64,000 bases of DNA from Polychytrium aggregatum (taxonomy: Eukaryota; Chytridiomycota; Chytridiomycetes; Polychytriales). Below, piece after piece: positions 10,307 through 20,689 of this stretch. The notes beneath the pieces were generated by a model that saw nothing but the letters and a program-made list of their open reading frames with translations, did not search any database and had not been told where the DNA came from. The DNA lies in assembly GCF_025602895.1 (NCBI RefSeq), contig NW_026516294.1:124001-188000 (forward strand), given 5' to 3'. Positions within the stretch are counted from its first letter, which is position 1. The number at the start of each line of letters is the position of its first letter. The translations under genes and the position numbers were made by a program.

Positions 10307-11211
10307 GACTGTTTCTTAGGGCATTCCTTGGCAATGTGCCCCGGCTCTCCACAATAGAGACAGAGACCAAGCTTCATTCTTCTATCCTTCTCGATCTTGG
10401 TGAGGGGGCTGCGAGGGAGGACTTGTACGGAGTCAATTTGCATCGCGTCCCCTCGAGGATGTTCAGGCGATGGTGTGAATGGAGTCCTTGCCGTGAACTC
10501 GTTACGACCATTGATCGATCGTTCCAACCTGCGAGAGAATTGTCTGTTATCGAGTTGAATACAGAGGATTTGGAATCTGTCAAGGGATTCCGGGACGTCG
10601 AGAGTCTGCGACAGGACATCCTTGATGGTCTCAGAAAGTCCGTCATAGTAATACTGAAAGAGAGCTCCATCGTTGTAGTCCGCTTCCAGTGCGAGTTGCT
10701 TGAAGCGCGTCGTGTAGCTCACACAAGATTGGCGGCCTTGTTTGAGGGTCTTGAGTCTTGTCCTGGCTGTCCAGATGGCATGCGGGTCGCCAAATGTGGC
10801 TGTCATGGCTGACCAGAGGTCGTTGAGGGAGTCTGGAAGCCCGGGGAGAGTACGGAACCACGACAGGGCTTGGTCTGCGAGGAGGGTTCCGACATATCGT
10901 ACCTTGATCTGCTCTGTCGGAAATCTGGATGGTTGTAGGGCGATAAGGTTCTCAACATTGGACATGAAGTTCTTGATTTCTTTGGCATAGCCGTGGAATC
11001 TTTCCGGATCGGGGACCTTTGGTTCCCTGGCATGGGCATGAGGTTGTTCGGCCCTGGGTTGCTGAAATTGTTGGAGTTGTTGCTGCTGCTGGAGCACTTG
11101 CATTTGTTGCTGGAGTTGAGCCTGGAGCTGCTGAATTGCTTGTTGTTGCTGTTGGCATTGAGCAGTGAGTGCAGCGATCTGTTCAATGGCAGGGTGGGCG
11201 ACGTCGTCCAT
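10279..11211 (-). CDS. gag: C1 Gag
   Basis: 310 aa, same as C2 Gag. ATG at 11211 (MDDVAHPAIEQ). Residues about 15-50 form a glutamine-rich coiled coil (runs of QQQ and LQAQLQQQ). The Ty3-type capsid core follows (KNFMSNVENLIAL; LADQALSWFRTL), then the zinc knuckle CLYCGEPGHIAKEC near residue 290. It ends at the frameshift signal (heptamer 10306-10300). The glutamine-rich N-terminus probably drives Gag oligomerisation; that is inference from composition. Confidence 0.92.
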   Translation of the reverse strand: MDDVAHPAIEQIAALTAQCQQQQQAIQQLQAQLQQQMQVLQQQQQLQQFQQPRAEQPHAHAREPKVPDPERFHGYAKEIKNFMSNVENLIALQPSRFPTEQIKVRYVGTLLADQALSWFRTLPGLPDSLNDLWSAMTATFGDPHAIWTARTRLKTLKQGRQSCVSYTTRFKQLALEADYNDGALFQYYYDGLSETIKDVLSQTLDVPESLDRFQILCIQLDNRQFSRRLERSINGRNEFTARTPFTPSPEHPRGDAMQIDSVQVLPRSPLTKIEKDRRMKLGLCLYCGEPGHIAKECPKKQSPKGPVQAL

Positions 11212-11228
11212 GGTCGAGTGAAGTATGA

Positions 11229-11599
11229 TGTAAGAAACAGGGGCAGGAACAGAGCTGGGGCGGAGGCTGACTTGGTGGAGGGAAGACTGAGGAGGTTTAC
11301 TGGAAGTACAAGGGGCAAGAGACTAGGTAGAGTGATGATTTATTGGAATACTTCACTGGCGGGTTTACAGGCGGGGTCAAGGTCGGGTATAAATGGGTCG
11401 GCTGGCCTTTGCTGGCAATTTTCTAGAAAAGAGGCTACCCTACAAAGACGTTTCTGTGGAGAAGGAATGGGACGCCCCTGCTTCTCTAGGCCGGGGCAGT
11501 GGATCTAGAATTCCAAAAGCGCAGCAACCTCTACTGCCAATCAGTCGCGAGTGGTGACCGTGTGTCTCTCTCTGCACCTGCATGTCCTGATTCATAACA
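11229..11599 (-). repeat. C1 5' LTR (371 bp) with self-primer site
   Basis: Reads TGTTATG...CTTACA on the minus strand; the same length as the C2 LTR. Internal to it, AGTGAAGTAT on the plus strand at 11217-11226 is the primer-site complement of the predicted mRNA start, as in C2. Confidence 0.88.
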
Positions 11600-14500
11600 C
11601 ACAGTGTAGGACTCTTGGGCAACCCGGAGGTTGGCCTTGAGATCCTCGAGAACGGTCTGAAGTCGGTCGACACGTTCTTCGGCAGAGGGCACAATAGAGG
11701 GATCACGGATGATGGAGGGATCAAAAATGGGGTGATGGCCATGGACTGCAAAGAAGGGAGTCATGCCAGTGGAGGTGTTTTCCGAGTTGTTGTAAGTGAA
11801 CTCGGCAAGGGGAAGGTGAAGGGTCCAGTCGTCTTGCAGGTAATTGCAATGGATACGCAAATACTGCTCGATGACCTGGTTGAGAACCTCGGTCGAACCG
11901 TCGGTCTCGGGGTGGAAGGCAGAAGAAAGGGAAATCTTCGTCTCCAGAAGCTCATTGAAGCGCCTCCAGAAGGCCGAAGTAAACTGAGTTCCTCGGTCCG
12001 AAACAATAGACCGGGGACAACCATGCAAGCGGAAGATGTGGGAGAGGGAGAGTTCGGCGGTTTGCTCGCCTGTAACCGTCTTCGTGGTGGGCACAAAGTG
12101 TGCTTGTTTGGACAGGCGGTCCTTAACCACGAAGATGGAGTCAAAGCCGTTCGAAGGTGGGAGATCCGTGATGAAGTCCATCGACAGGTCCCACCAACGT
12201 TCGGAAGGAACGGGGAGAGGGTGAAGTAAACCATAAGGGGAGTGACGGGACGGCTTGGCTCGCTGGCACGCTTCACAATTAGCAATGAAGCGACGCACAG
12301 ACTTACGAAGCCGGGGCCAGTGAAAGTCCCGGGAGATGAGCTCAACGGTCTTGGCAAGACCAAAGTGACCAGCGGCAGCGGAGCAGTGACGTTGCTCAAA
12401 CACTTTGAGCTGGAGCTCGGGGGAAGGGACAACGATCAGGTCTTTAAAGTAAAGGAGACCGTCACGGAAGGAGTAATCGCCATCAAGACGTTTGGCATTA
12501 AAGTCGGAAAGGAGGGAACAAGAAAGGGTGGCAGCTCGAATCTCGGAAAGAAAGTCGGGATTCGAGCCGATAACAGTGATGCTGTCGAGAGAAATAGACT
12601 CGAACAGCTGAAGGAAGTTGGTGGAGTGGAGGGAGTCGCCAGGCTTTATCTCAAAGTCAGAACGGCGACTGAGAGCATCGGCTTTGGTGTTGAGGCGACC
12701 AGGGCGGTGGTAAATGCGAAAGGCAAAGTCAGAAAGGAATTGGGCCCACCGGAACTGGCGGCGAGAAAGTTGGGAAGCGGAAGTGAACCGGGTAAGGTTC
12801 TGGTGATCAGAGAAAACAAGAGTGGGATGATCGGGGTCGGCAGCCATCAAGTAATGACGCCAGGCGGTAAAGGAATCGACAATGGCGAGGAGCTCTTTGT
12901 CGTGAGTGTCATAATTCACCTAGGCGGGACGGAATTGCCGAGAGTGAAAAGCAACGGGGTGAAGAGCGCCGTCAGGGTCAAATGGGAAAGGACGGCACCC
13001 AAAGCAAAGTCAGAAGCATCGGGCTCAATGACAGCGGGTTTAGAGAAATCAAAGTATCGAAGAATAGGTGCGGAAGTGAATGAACGTTTGAGAGAATCAA
13101 AAGCCTCTTGGGCCTCGGGAGACCAAGAGAAGGTGGAGGATTTGGTAGTGAGGGAAGTCAAAGGACGAGCAAGTGCAGAAAAGTCCTTGACGAAGCGGCG
13201 ATAAAAGTTTGCGAAACCAATAAAGACTTGGATATCGCGAGCAGAAGAGGGAACAGGCCAAAGGGAAACGGCCTCGACCTTGGCAGGGTCCATTTTGATG
13301 CCATCGGCAGAAATGATCATGCCGAGAAAATCAACTTCAGAAAGGTCAAAAGAACACTTGGCCGGATTGACCTTAAGGGAGTGTTCACGAAGGCGAGAAA
13401 GAACAAGCTTAACATGCTCCTCATGCTCCTGGGGATCTTTTGAGAAGATCAGGATGTCGTCAAGATAAATGACAACACAGACACCAAGGAGGTCCGAGAA
13501 GATGTCGTTCATAAAAAACTGGAAAGCAGCGGGGGCATTTGAAAGACCAAAGGGGATAACGTTGTACTCAAATGAGCCAGATTTGCAAACAAAAGCAGTC
13601 TTCCACTCATCGCCCTTCTTGACACGAACCAAGTGGTAAGCATCAGGAAGGTCAAGGTGTGAGAAGACGCGGGCAGAAGAAAGTTTATCCAGAAGATCCT
13701 GGAAGAGGGGAAGAGGGTAACGATTCTTCTTCGTGATGGCATTGAGGCCCCGGTAGTCGACGCAAAGGCGAAGACCACCATTGGGCTTCTTCACGAAGAA
13801 GCAGGGAGCACCAACGGGAGAAGAGGATTTGGAGATCCAACCACGTGCGAGGGCGTTGGTCAGATACTCCGAAAGAGCAGATTCTTCGGCCGGGGACAAA
13901 GGATAGACTTTCCCCGGCTTTGGCAAACGAGGTTCCTTTCCATCCTCGGTCCGTACAAACTCAATGGACAAGTCATACGGACGGTGAGGAGGCAAGGAAG
14001 AAGGAGGGTCAGACTTGAGGCTGAAAACGTCGCCAAACTCATTGTATTTGAGTGGGACACCTCGGGAGTCAACGGGGGTGCCAGACTCGGCATACACCTT
14101 CGTCGTGAGCACGGACCTTATCGACACCGTAGGATACGTCTCCGGCGAAGGAGGACGGATATCCATTTGGGCAGCGAAAATGTCGAGCTTGTCTTCCCGT
14201 GCAAGACGGAGAAGACTCGCCGCATTAACGAGCTCAATGTCGGGCGAAGATAAAGCCGTTGGCTCTTCAGAAAGCGAAGCAGAGTCAAGGCGGGAAGAAA
14301 GGGAAGGCGAGGTGCCAAAGGAGGGAACCGGTGTAAGGGAAGGACCGGAGGGAGGAAGAGTCAAAGGCGAAGTGCCCGAAGGGGGAGGCGAAGAGCCAGA
14401 AGGGGACGAAGTGTCCAAGGAAGAAGCAGAGACATCCGTGAGGATGTGTCCATCAGCAAGGCAAGAGGGATCGGAGAATGAAAGGGAGAGGGACTTCCAA

Positions 14501-14934
14501 TTGACAACTGGATTGTGCAAGCGCATCCAGGGAAGACCAAGAGTGATGGGAGTGGTGGAGAGTCGAGTCACAAGAAAAGAAATCGACTCGGTGTGGGAAC
14601 CAATGGTCAAAGTCAAAGGCACGGTTTGGAAACGAATGAAACCGGCCGAAGAACCATCAGCAAGGGAAACGGAGTAGGGAGTAGAAAGAGGGATAAGAGA
14701 GAGTTTATGGAGATCCGCAAAGGCAGGATCAATGAGGGCAAGAGCGGTACATCCATCATCAATGAAAACAGAAAGGGAGATGGAGACCGGGCCAGAAAGA
14801 CTCATGACGATAAGAGTGGCCGGAAGAAGTAGCTTATCGTCCGATAGTGACGAGTCAGAGGGGGAAGATGTTCGTATCGCCGAACAGACCACCTCGCTTA
14901 CTTGCGAGGTGCTGCTCGGCTGTGGGCATTTCCC
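11600..14934 (-). pseudogene. pol: A2 Pol: frameshift and stop in RNase H, truncated by C1
   Basis: From heptamer GGGAAAT (14934-14928) the frame runs through a protease with IDDGC and a complete RT (VCVVIYLDDILIFS). In early RNase H one base is missing near 12982-12985 relative to A1, and a TAG lies at 12922-12920 in the original frame. A second open stretch then carries RNase H (THDKELLAIV), the integrase zinc finger (CEACQRAK) and the DDE core (LSMDFITDLPPS, IVSDRGTQF, HPETDGSTE). It ends where the C1 LTR starts. Serine/proline-rich spacers flank the protease. Confidence 0.9.
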
Positions 14935-15082
14935 GAGTTCCGTTTGACCAGAACCGGGCACTGCTGAACATCGCAACTGCCGGGGCAAGACTTTTCCCCG
15001 CAGTACAAGCAGAGACCCTGCTCACGACGTCGCTTTTTCTCGACGTCGGAGAGCTTAGCAGGGCGGACCGAGACAGAGTCAA
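14898..15082 (-). pseudogene. gag: A2 Gag remnant (C-terminal zinc-knuckle part only)
   Basis: Only the last ~60 codons of Gag remain, from DSVSVRPAKL to the stop, including CLYCGEKSCPGSCDVQQC. Compared with A1, about 840 bp from 2137 to 2973 are missing: most of gag plus the primer site. The LTR end TGTTAG is joined directly to gag sequence with at most 1 bp of microhomology. Confidence 0.88.
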
Positions 15083-15874
15083 TGTTAGAGTCCAGAGGGG
15101 GACTCAACGGCAAAAGAAGAAGTGAACTCGAAGTGAGCTCAGGGAAAGCAAGGGTAAAGTCCGAAGTGGACTCGGAGAGGGAGCGAGGAAAGCAAAGATC
15201 CGTTCAAGATAAGACTTGTCTCGAAATGAGACGTGAGGAACACTCAGAGAATAAAGTAGAAGGCACTTTATTTAGTCCTATTTTGAACGCTGAGGTTCGA
15301 CTACACATCGCGGGGGTCAGGCTATTTATAGACAAGTCCGGACTTGGCAGCGAAGGGCGGCCAAGGGAGGGAAAAGTGGGCGATCGAGCAGGGCGAAGGG
15401 GGCGATGCACGAACGAGGGCCGAGAAGGACCACCGAGACCAGCAGAGAACCAAAGCGAGAGAGGCGCAAGCAAAAGCGAAGCACCTGGCAGGAGAAACGT
15501 GCAAAGTCGAAGCAATGTGACTCAACATCCAAGAAGCGGATTGGTCAAGTATAAGGTTGGGGCAAATGCATGCGAGATGAACAAGAGATCGGGGCGGTCA
15601 GGCAGGTCATGAGTCACCGGTGGGGGGACACATGACCGGCAGCCGAATTGCAGCCAATCGCAGCAAGGCGCGTGCACAAACAAACCGGCGCGTGCGAAGA
15701 AGACAAAGGAAGTGGAGCAGCGCGGGAAAACGGAAGTGCGGAAGGAGCGGAAAAGACAGGCAAAAGGCGGAAAATCGGAGGGGAACTGCAAAGCTACACA
15801 CAAACAAACAGAAAGGCAAAAGAACAGCCAAGTGTGCAGTCAAAGTGGAGAACAAGCAGGAGCTATCCCTAACA
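15083..15874 (-). repeat. A2 5' LTR (792 bp)
   Basis: TGTTAG...CTAACA. It is very similar to the A1 LTR, with scattered substitutions that include single changes in the U5 hairpin stems, one of them keeping a G-U pair. TATA box and mRNA-start motif are retained. Confidence 0.92.
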
Positions 15875-16022
15875 GGATCTTCTCACGGCCACAGTCTACC
15901 AGCGCAAGCTCGACGACCCCGACATTGTCGAGCAAATCACCTCCAGGGCCCGTGAGATCGCCCAAGGAAGAACAGGCCGCCCCCCGATGGGCGGACGCAC
16001 AGAACCCCAATCCCATCAATGA
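15875..16022 (+). CDS. LINE ORF1, C-terminal fragment
   Basis: The last 48 codons of ORF1, in the frame beginning at the second base after the A2 LTR (DLLTATVYQRK...) and ending HQ-stop at 16020-16022. The TGA overlaps the ORF2 ATG as ATGA, the usual coupled arrangement of two-ORF LINEs. The fragment is charged and has no recognisable domain; the N-terminal part lies beyond A2. ORF1 proteins of LINEs bind the element RNA; here that role is inferred from position only. Confidence 0.7.
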
Positions 16023-16145
16023 ATCAGGTACCCAACGTACCGACAATCAGGTTCGCGACTCTCAACGTGAACGGCCTTGAAACCTCATACCACGAAATCA
16101 TTGAAGTACTCGACAAACAGAAACTGGAATTCATCACAGTTCAAG
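16019..16145 (+). CDS. LINE ORF2, piece 1 (endonuclease N-terminus)
   Basis: ATG at 16019-16021. The 42 codons include ATLNVNGL, the first conserved block of APE-type endonucleases, and end in FITVQ. The next residues (ETWLKP, completing the QETW catalytic block) are found at 32427 after the E/F/G composite. The frame is kept: 127 nt here, then two bases of the glutamate codon from 32427. Together with pieces 2 and 3, ORF2 is 3480 nt (1159 aa) with no stop. Confidence 0.88.
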
Positions 16146-16530
16146 TGTGATGATCATGCACGTTGGGAACACGTGTGGACTGCTGCGCGTGATGCACCGT
16201 GAGTCATGTTTGTTTGTCTTGGCGTGTATTCCCTGATTGGCTGGCGCCGATGACTCTTACTTCGCCTCCGACTGCGCTGTGCTTCGCCCCTCTCGCTGGA
16301 TGCTCCGCCTCCCTCGCACCCCCTTCTCGTCCCTCGTTTGTCGCTCCACCCTTCTCGCCCACTTTCGCCCTTCGGTTTCCCTCTTGGCTATAAAGACCCT
16401 CCTTTCTTGCACCCATTTTGTATCTTCAGTTCGAACAACTCTTGTTGTTATCTGATAAGTCGTAATATAGCTTATCGTTGTTCGCCAAGCACCTGGTCGT
16501 CCAGTGTCGTTGCTTGTCGTGGTCCTCACA
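16146..16530 (+). repeat. E 5' LTR (385 bp)
   Basis: TGTGATG...CTCACA (TGTGA/TCACA inverted ends). TATAAAG starts at 16389. The predicted mRNA 5' motif AGTTCGAACAA lies at 16428-16438, again 39 nt after the first T of the TATA box. No clear AATAAA follows. Confidence 0.85.
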
Positions 16531-16532
16531 TA

Positions 16533-16543
16533 TTGTTCGAACT
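16533..16543 (+). other. Self-primer binding site, family E
   Basis: TTGTTCGAACT, two bases inside the LTR end, is an exact 11-bp complement of AGTTCGAACAA at 16428-16438. The core GTTCGAAC is itself a palindrome, so RNA dimer pairing is also possible. Confidence 0.8.
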
Positions 16544-16650
16544 CCCTCTCTCTGTCTGACCACCTGCTTGGCTGAGGCTTCGTTGCTGCCCTCATCCTTC
16601 TATTCTCTGTTCTCTTCTCTGCACTCTCCATCCTCGTTTTTATTTCCCAC

Positions 16651-17634
16651 ATGGACCAACTCCAGGCCCAAATCGTTGCCCTCCAGGAGGAACTGGTTCT
16701 CCTCCGGACCACACACTCTTCCGCCGCCCCGCAGCTCCCCCACATGCCGACCCCGGACAAGTTCGACGGCACCAGGTCAAAGTTCCGCCCCTTCGTCAAC
16801 CAGTGCCGCCTGCTCATGATGCTCCAGGCATCCAGGTTCCCGTCCGAGCAAGTCAAGGTGGGTTACGTCTTGAGTCTGCTCACTGGTCCGGCCCTCCAGT
16901 GGGCGACTCCCTTGATCGAGTCGAACGATCAAATCCTGCACTCGTTCGACTCGTTCATGGAACGCTTTCGCCAAGCGTTTGACGATCCCGACCGCACCCA
17001 TACTGCCGAGCTGCTCCTTTCCTCCATGGCACAGGGCAACCGATCGTGCATGGACTACGCTTCCGAGTTCCTCCGCGTTGCCGCCGACCTTCCCTGGAAC
17101 GACGAAGCCAAGATATCCGCCTTCCGCCGTGGCCTGTCGAGGGAGATCAAGCAGCGTCTCTCCTTCATTGACCCTCTCCCTCTCCGCCTGGTCCCGTTCG
17201 TCGAGCGTTGCCTCAAGATCGATGCACGCATCATCGAGCTCAACAACGAGCTCCGAAACACTGGCCCTGTTTCCTTCGGCACCCAGGCCTTCAACTCCCG
17301 CACCCCGTCCTTCCAGCCGCCCGCCCAGGAGCCTCCGGTCCTCTACTCCGAGCCGATGCAGATCGACGCCGCCGTCGTCAGCCGCCTGACCCCCGAGAAG
17401 AAGAACCGCCGCTTCCAGGAGCGCCTCTGCTTCCGCTGTGGCAAGCCCGGCCACGTCGCCAAGTCCTGCCCCCTCAAGTCCGGCTCCCGTGCTCCCGCCT
17501 CTGGTTCCCGCTTCCCTGGCTCCCGTCCTCAGGCTCCCGGCTCCCGACCCCGTTCGAAGGTTGTCCGAACCATCGTCTACGATGATGGTGAGGAGGAACA
17601 CTTCGAGTCGGGAAACGACCAGGCCCAGATCTAA
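16651..17634 (+). CDS. gag: E Gag
   Basis: 327 aa, ATG at 16651 (MDQLQAQIVALQEEL), a leucine-zipper-like coiled coil over the first ~20 residues. The Ty3-type capsid core follows ([42 protein letters not shown]), then the zinc knuckle CFRCGKPGHVAKSC at about residues 260-273 and a proline/serine/arginine-rich tail. No stop occurs before the normal end. The final codons contain the frameshift heptamer, and the TAA lies within the downstream stem. Confidence 0.92.
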   Translation: MDQLQAQIVALQEELVLLRTTHSSAAPQLPHMPTPDKFDGTRSKFRPFVNQCRLLMMLQASRFPSEQVKVGYVLSLLTGPALQWATPLIESNDQILHSFDSFMERFRQAFDDPDRTHTAELLLSSMAQGNRSCMDYASEFLRVAADLPWNDEAKISAFRRGLSREIKQRLSFIDPLPLRLVPFVERCLKIDARIIELNNELRNTGPVSFGTQAFNSRTPSFQPPAQEPPVLYSEPMQIDAAVVSRLTPEKKNRRFQERLCFRCGKPGHVAKSCPLKSGSRAPASGSRFPGSRPQAPGSRPRSKVVRTIVYDDGEEEHFESGNDQAQI

Positions 17635-17652
17635 GTGGAGGTTTAGATCTGG
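17610..17652 (+). promoter_or_regulatory. Programmed -1 frameshift signal, family E
   Basis: Heptamer GGGAAAC (17610-17616) in gag phase G_GGA_AAC, 8-nt spacer, then CCAGATCTAA (17625-17634) pairing perfectly over 10 bp with TTAGATCTGG (17643-17652), loop 8 nt. The gag stop TAA forms the top of the stem. The -1 frame is open from here to the pol domains. Confidence 0.9.
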
Positions 17653-20600
17653 AGCCGTCCCCCCTTCCTCCAGAAGCAAGCGTCGATGGTAAGGAGCATG
17701 AGGTAAGTGTCGAACGCATGGCTATGTGTGGAATGATCAATGTAGTCGGTGGTGGATCGCACTCTGTCAAACCCGCCTCTTCTAAGGGCACATCTGGCTC
17801 CCAGATGTCTTTGACAGAGCTCCCGATCTCCACACCACCTGCGAACTTGGTCATCTGCTCGAACCATGCCGCCGACACTACTTTCTGCTCCGAGCCTTCT
17901 TCGTGCGTCTCGTCCGTTTCTTCTTCTTCTCCCGTTTTCTCCGCTTCTCTTGTTCTCCCTTCTGGTCGCTCCCTCTCTTGCCAACTTCTCGTCGATTCTG
18001 GCGCCTCCGGCAACTTCATCGACGAGAGCTTTGTTGACCGCTTCTCGGTCCCCCTCATTTCCAAATCCACTCCCCTCCCTGTCCAAGGTGTCGATGGCCA
18101 GCCACTTTCTTCCGGCCCCATCACTTTTGAGACGGAACCCCTCAAGATTGTTCTTGGGGACTACACTCAACACCTTTCCTTTGATGTCATTAAGTCTCCC
18201 CACCAACCCGTTATCCTTGGCTATCCCTGGCTGCAGTCCATCGAACCCAGGCTTCACTGGGCTCGTGGACTCCTTTGCCTTCCCCGTCCTGCAAACCACA
18301 TCCTCAAGGTTGTGAGTGCCTCTTCCCTCCCTTCCGTTTCTTCCGTTTCTCCTTCTCCCCTTCCTCTTGTTGGCGACACACCCAATGTTTTCCCTCGTGC
18401 CTCTACCGACACCACTGTGGTGCTCGCTTCTTCGCCTCGCACCGTTTGTACTCGCGAAGATGATCAGAATAAAGTGATCGCTCAACGTTATTCTGATTGT
18501 GTTCCGAGTGAGGTGTCCTGTTCCTGTGCTTCCCGTCCTGGTCCCTCCGGTCTCGTCTCCGTCCGTCCTGGTCTCCCCGGTCCCGTTGCTCCCAGCCCCG
18601 CTCCTGTCCGTGTCCAAGCGATCAGGTACAAGTCCTTGGAGCAGTCCGTCCTCGACACACAGTCTAGCCCCGACCCCCTGACTGTGTTCCAAGTCCTCGT
18701 CCTTCCTGCCACCGATCCGGATCCGACGCCCCTCTCGACGTCGATCCCCGAGGAGTACAAGTCGTTTGGCTCAGTCTTCTCGAAGCAGGAAGCCGACTCG
18801 TTACCCCCGCACCGGACGTACGACTGCCCGATCGACCTGGAGCCTGGCAAGACCCCCAAGTTCGGACCGCTCTACTCCCTGTCAGAGCCCGAACTCAAGG
18901 CCCTTCGTGAATACCTCGACGACAACCTCGTCAAAGGGTTCATCCGTCCTTCGTCCTCTCCCGCCGGTTCCCCGATCTTTTTCGTCAAGAAGAAGGACGC
19001 CTCTCTGCGTCTCTGCGTGGACTATCGCGCATTGAACACGATCACGGTCAAGAATCGTTATCCCTTACCGTTGATCAACGAGATGCTGGACCGAGTCCGG
19101 GACGCGAAGGTGTTCACGAAGCTGGACCTCCGCGGGGCCTACAACCTGCTGCGTATCCGCGCAGGCGACGAGTGGAAGACGGCCTTTCGCACTCGTTACG
19201 GCCAGTTCGAGTACTTGGTGATGCCCTTTGGACTCACCAATGCTCCGGCCACCTTCCAGCACTTCATCAACGATGTCCTTCGTGATGAACTGGACAACTT
19301 TGCGATTGCCTACCTTGACGACATTTTGATTTACAGCGCTGACCTCACTCAGCATGCAAATCACGTCAAGCAGGTCCTGGCCAAGCTCCAGGCTGCAAAG
19401 TTGTACTGCAAGCTGGAGAAGTGCGAGTTCTCCAAGGACAAGGTCTCGTTCCTCGGCTACGTCATCTCGCCCAAGGGTATCGAGATGGAACGAGCAAAGC
19501 TCTCCGCCATTGTCGACTGGCCCGTCCCCCGCAATGTCTCCGACCTTCGCTCCTTCATTGGGTTCTCGAACTTTTACCGTCGCTTCATTGACGGATATGC
19601 CAAGATCGCCGGTCCGCTCACGCTCCTGTTCAAGAAGTCCCAGGTCTTCCGCTGGTCCCCCGACGCCCACAAGGCTTTCCAGCCCCTCAAGGAAGCCTTC
19701 GTCTCCTAGCCCGTCCTTGCGCACCCCGACCCATCCAAGCCCTTTGTCGTGGAGTCTGATGCCTCAGACTTTGCGATCGGATGCGTCCTGTCCCAGCGCG
19801 GCTCCGATGGCCACCTGCACCCGTGCTCCTTCCACTCCCGCACGCTCATGGATGCTGAACGCAACTACAGCATCTATGAGAAGGAGCTCTTGGCCATCAA
19901 GGAGGCTTTCGAGGTCTGGCGACACTACCTCGAAGGTGCCCAACACCCAGTCCAAGTCCTTACCGACCACAAGAACTTGGAATACCTGGCGTCGGCCCGC
20001 ATCCTCAACCAGCGACACGCCCGGTGGTCGCAGTTCCTGTCTCGGTTCGACCTCCGGATTCAATACCTCCCCGGTCCAAAGAACGGCAAGGCCGACGCTC
20101 TCTCCCGCCGCCCGGACTACGTCCCTCCGTCCGCACCTGTGTCCAAGGAGCCTCCCCCGTTGCTGCCACCCTCGTCGTTCGCCTGTGCCGTCCGTCGCTC
20201 CTCGGATGCAAGTTCCACTCGCCCTGTGGACTTGCTCAAGCTCATTGCCGAGGAGCAACCCAAGGACCCGTCCCTGGACCAGCTCCGCAACGATCCCAAG
20301 TATGTCCTGAAGGATGGTCTCCTCACCTTCATGGACAAGATCGTTGTGCCCGAGTCGTGTCGAGTCCCCGTCCTCAAGTCATGCCACGATCCTGTCGCTG
20401 TTGGACATCCTGGCATTCGGCGGACCCGAGCACTGATCTCGAGGCAGTTCTGGTGGCCCTCGATCCGCAAGGATGTCCAGGCTTATGTCTCGACGTGCGA
20501 CACTTGTGCACGCTCGAAAGTCCCTCGACATAAGCCGTTTGGATACTTGCAACCGCTCCCGACGGCATCGCGACCCTGGTCTCTGGTGACGATGGACTTA

Positions 20601-20689
20601 TCACCGACCTCCCCGAGTCCAACGGCAAGACTTGCATCTTCGTCGTGGTCGATAGCCTGACCAAGATGGCCCACTTCCTTCCCTGCCGG
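17610..20689 (+). pseudogene. pol: E Pol: nonsense, frameshift, 3' truncation
   Basis: In order: serine-rich linker, protease ([12 protein letters not shown]), further low-complexity spacer, RT ([27 protein letters not shown]), RNase H ([15 protein letters not shown]) and the integrase HHCC finger (HPGIRRTRAL...CDTCARSK). Defects: TAG at 19707-19709 where F has GAG (VSEPVL), a missing base near 20600 just after VTMD at the start of the integrase core, and the cut by F at 20690. It cannot make a functional Pol. Confidence 0.92.

Larger units (their letters stand above)
7109..11599 (-). mobile_element. Gypsy family C element, copy C1, 3' part displaced by B1
   Basis: Minus-strand sibling of C2 (54501-58856). 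It has the 5' LTR (11229-11599), gag and pol through most of integrase; B1 interrupts it at 7108/7109. It is inserted in A2 pol, with right flank cacag (11600-11604) as the presumed target duplication. Protein differences from C2 are few (for example Y/C, N/D and P/L single changes), so both copies are fairly young. Confidence 0.92.
11600..15874 (-). mobile_element. Gypsy family A element, copy A2, decayed
   Basis: Older minus-strand A element inserted in LINE ORF1 (right flank ggatc at 15875). It keeps its 5' LTR (15083-15874) but has lost the primer site and most of gag in one deletion that ends exactly at the LTR terminus. Pol carries a frameshift and a stop. C1 interrupts it at 11599/11600; the remainder is outside the window. 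Confidence 0.9.
16146..20689 (+). mobile_element. Gypsy family E element, 3' part missing
   Basis: Plus-strand element with 5' LTR (16146-16530), self-primer site, gag and pol up to early integrase, then cut by the F 5' LTR. No E sequence resumes after F, so the end of integrase, any chromodomain and the 3' LTR were lost, not just displaced. Family E is related to F: the same self-primer core and very similar Pol. The left flank is LINE ORF2 (ttcaag). Confidence 0.9.

Noticed and set aside
12242-13204. 320-codon plus-strand ORF
   Set aside because: Antisense to A2 Pol RNase H/integrase; lysine/glycine-rich mirror composition and no recognisable motif.
17634-17718. Separate pol start codons (17718 in E, 22318 in F, 55902 in C)
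   Set aside because: These are internal Met or alternative codons. The pol frame is open back to the slippery heptamer in each family, so frameshifting is the simpler explanation.
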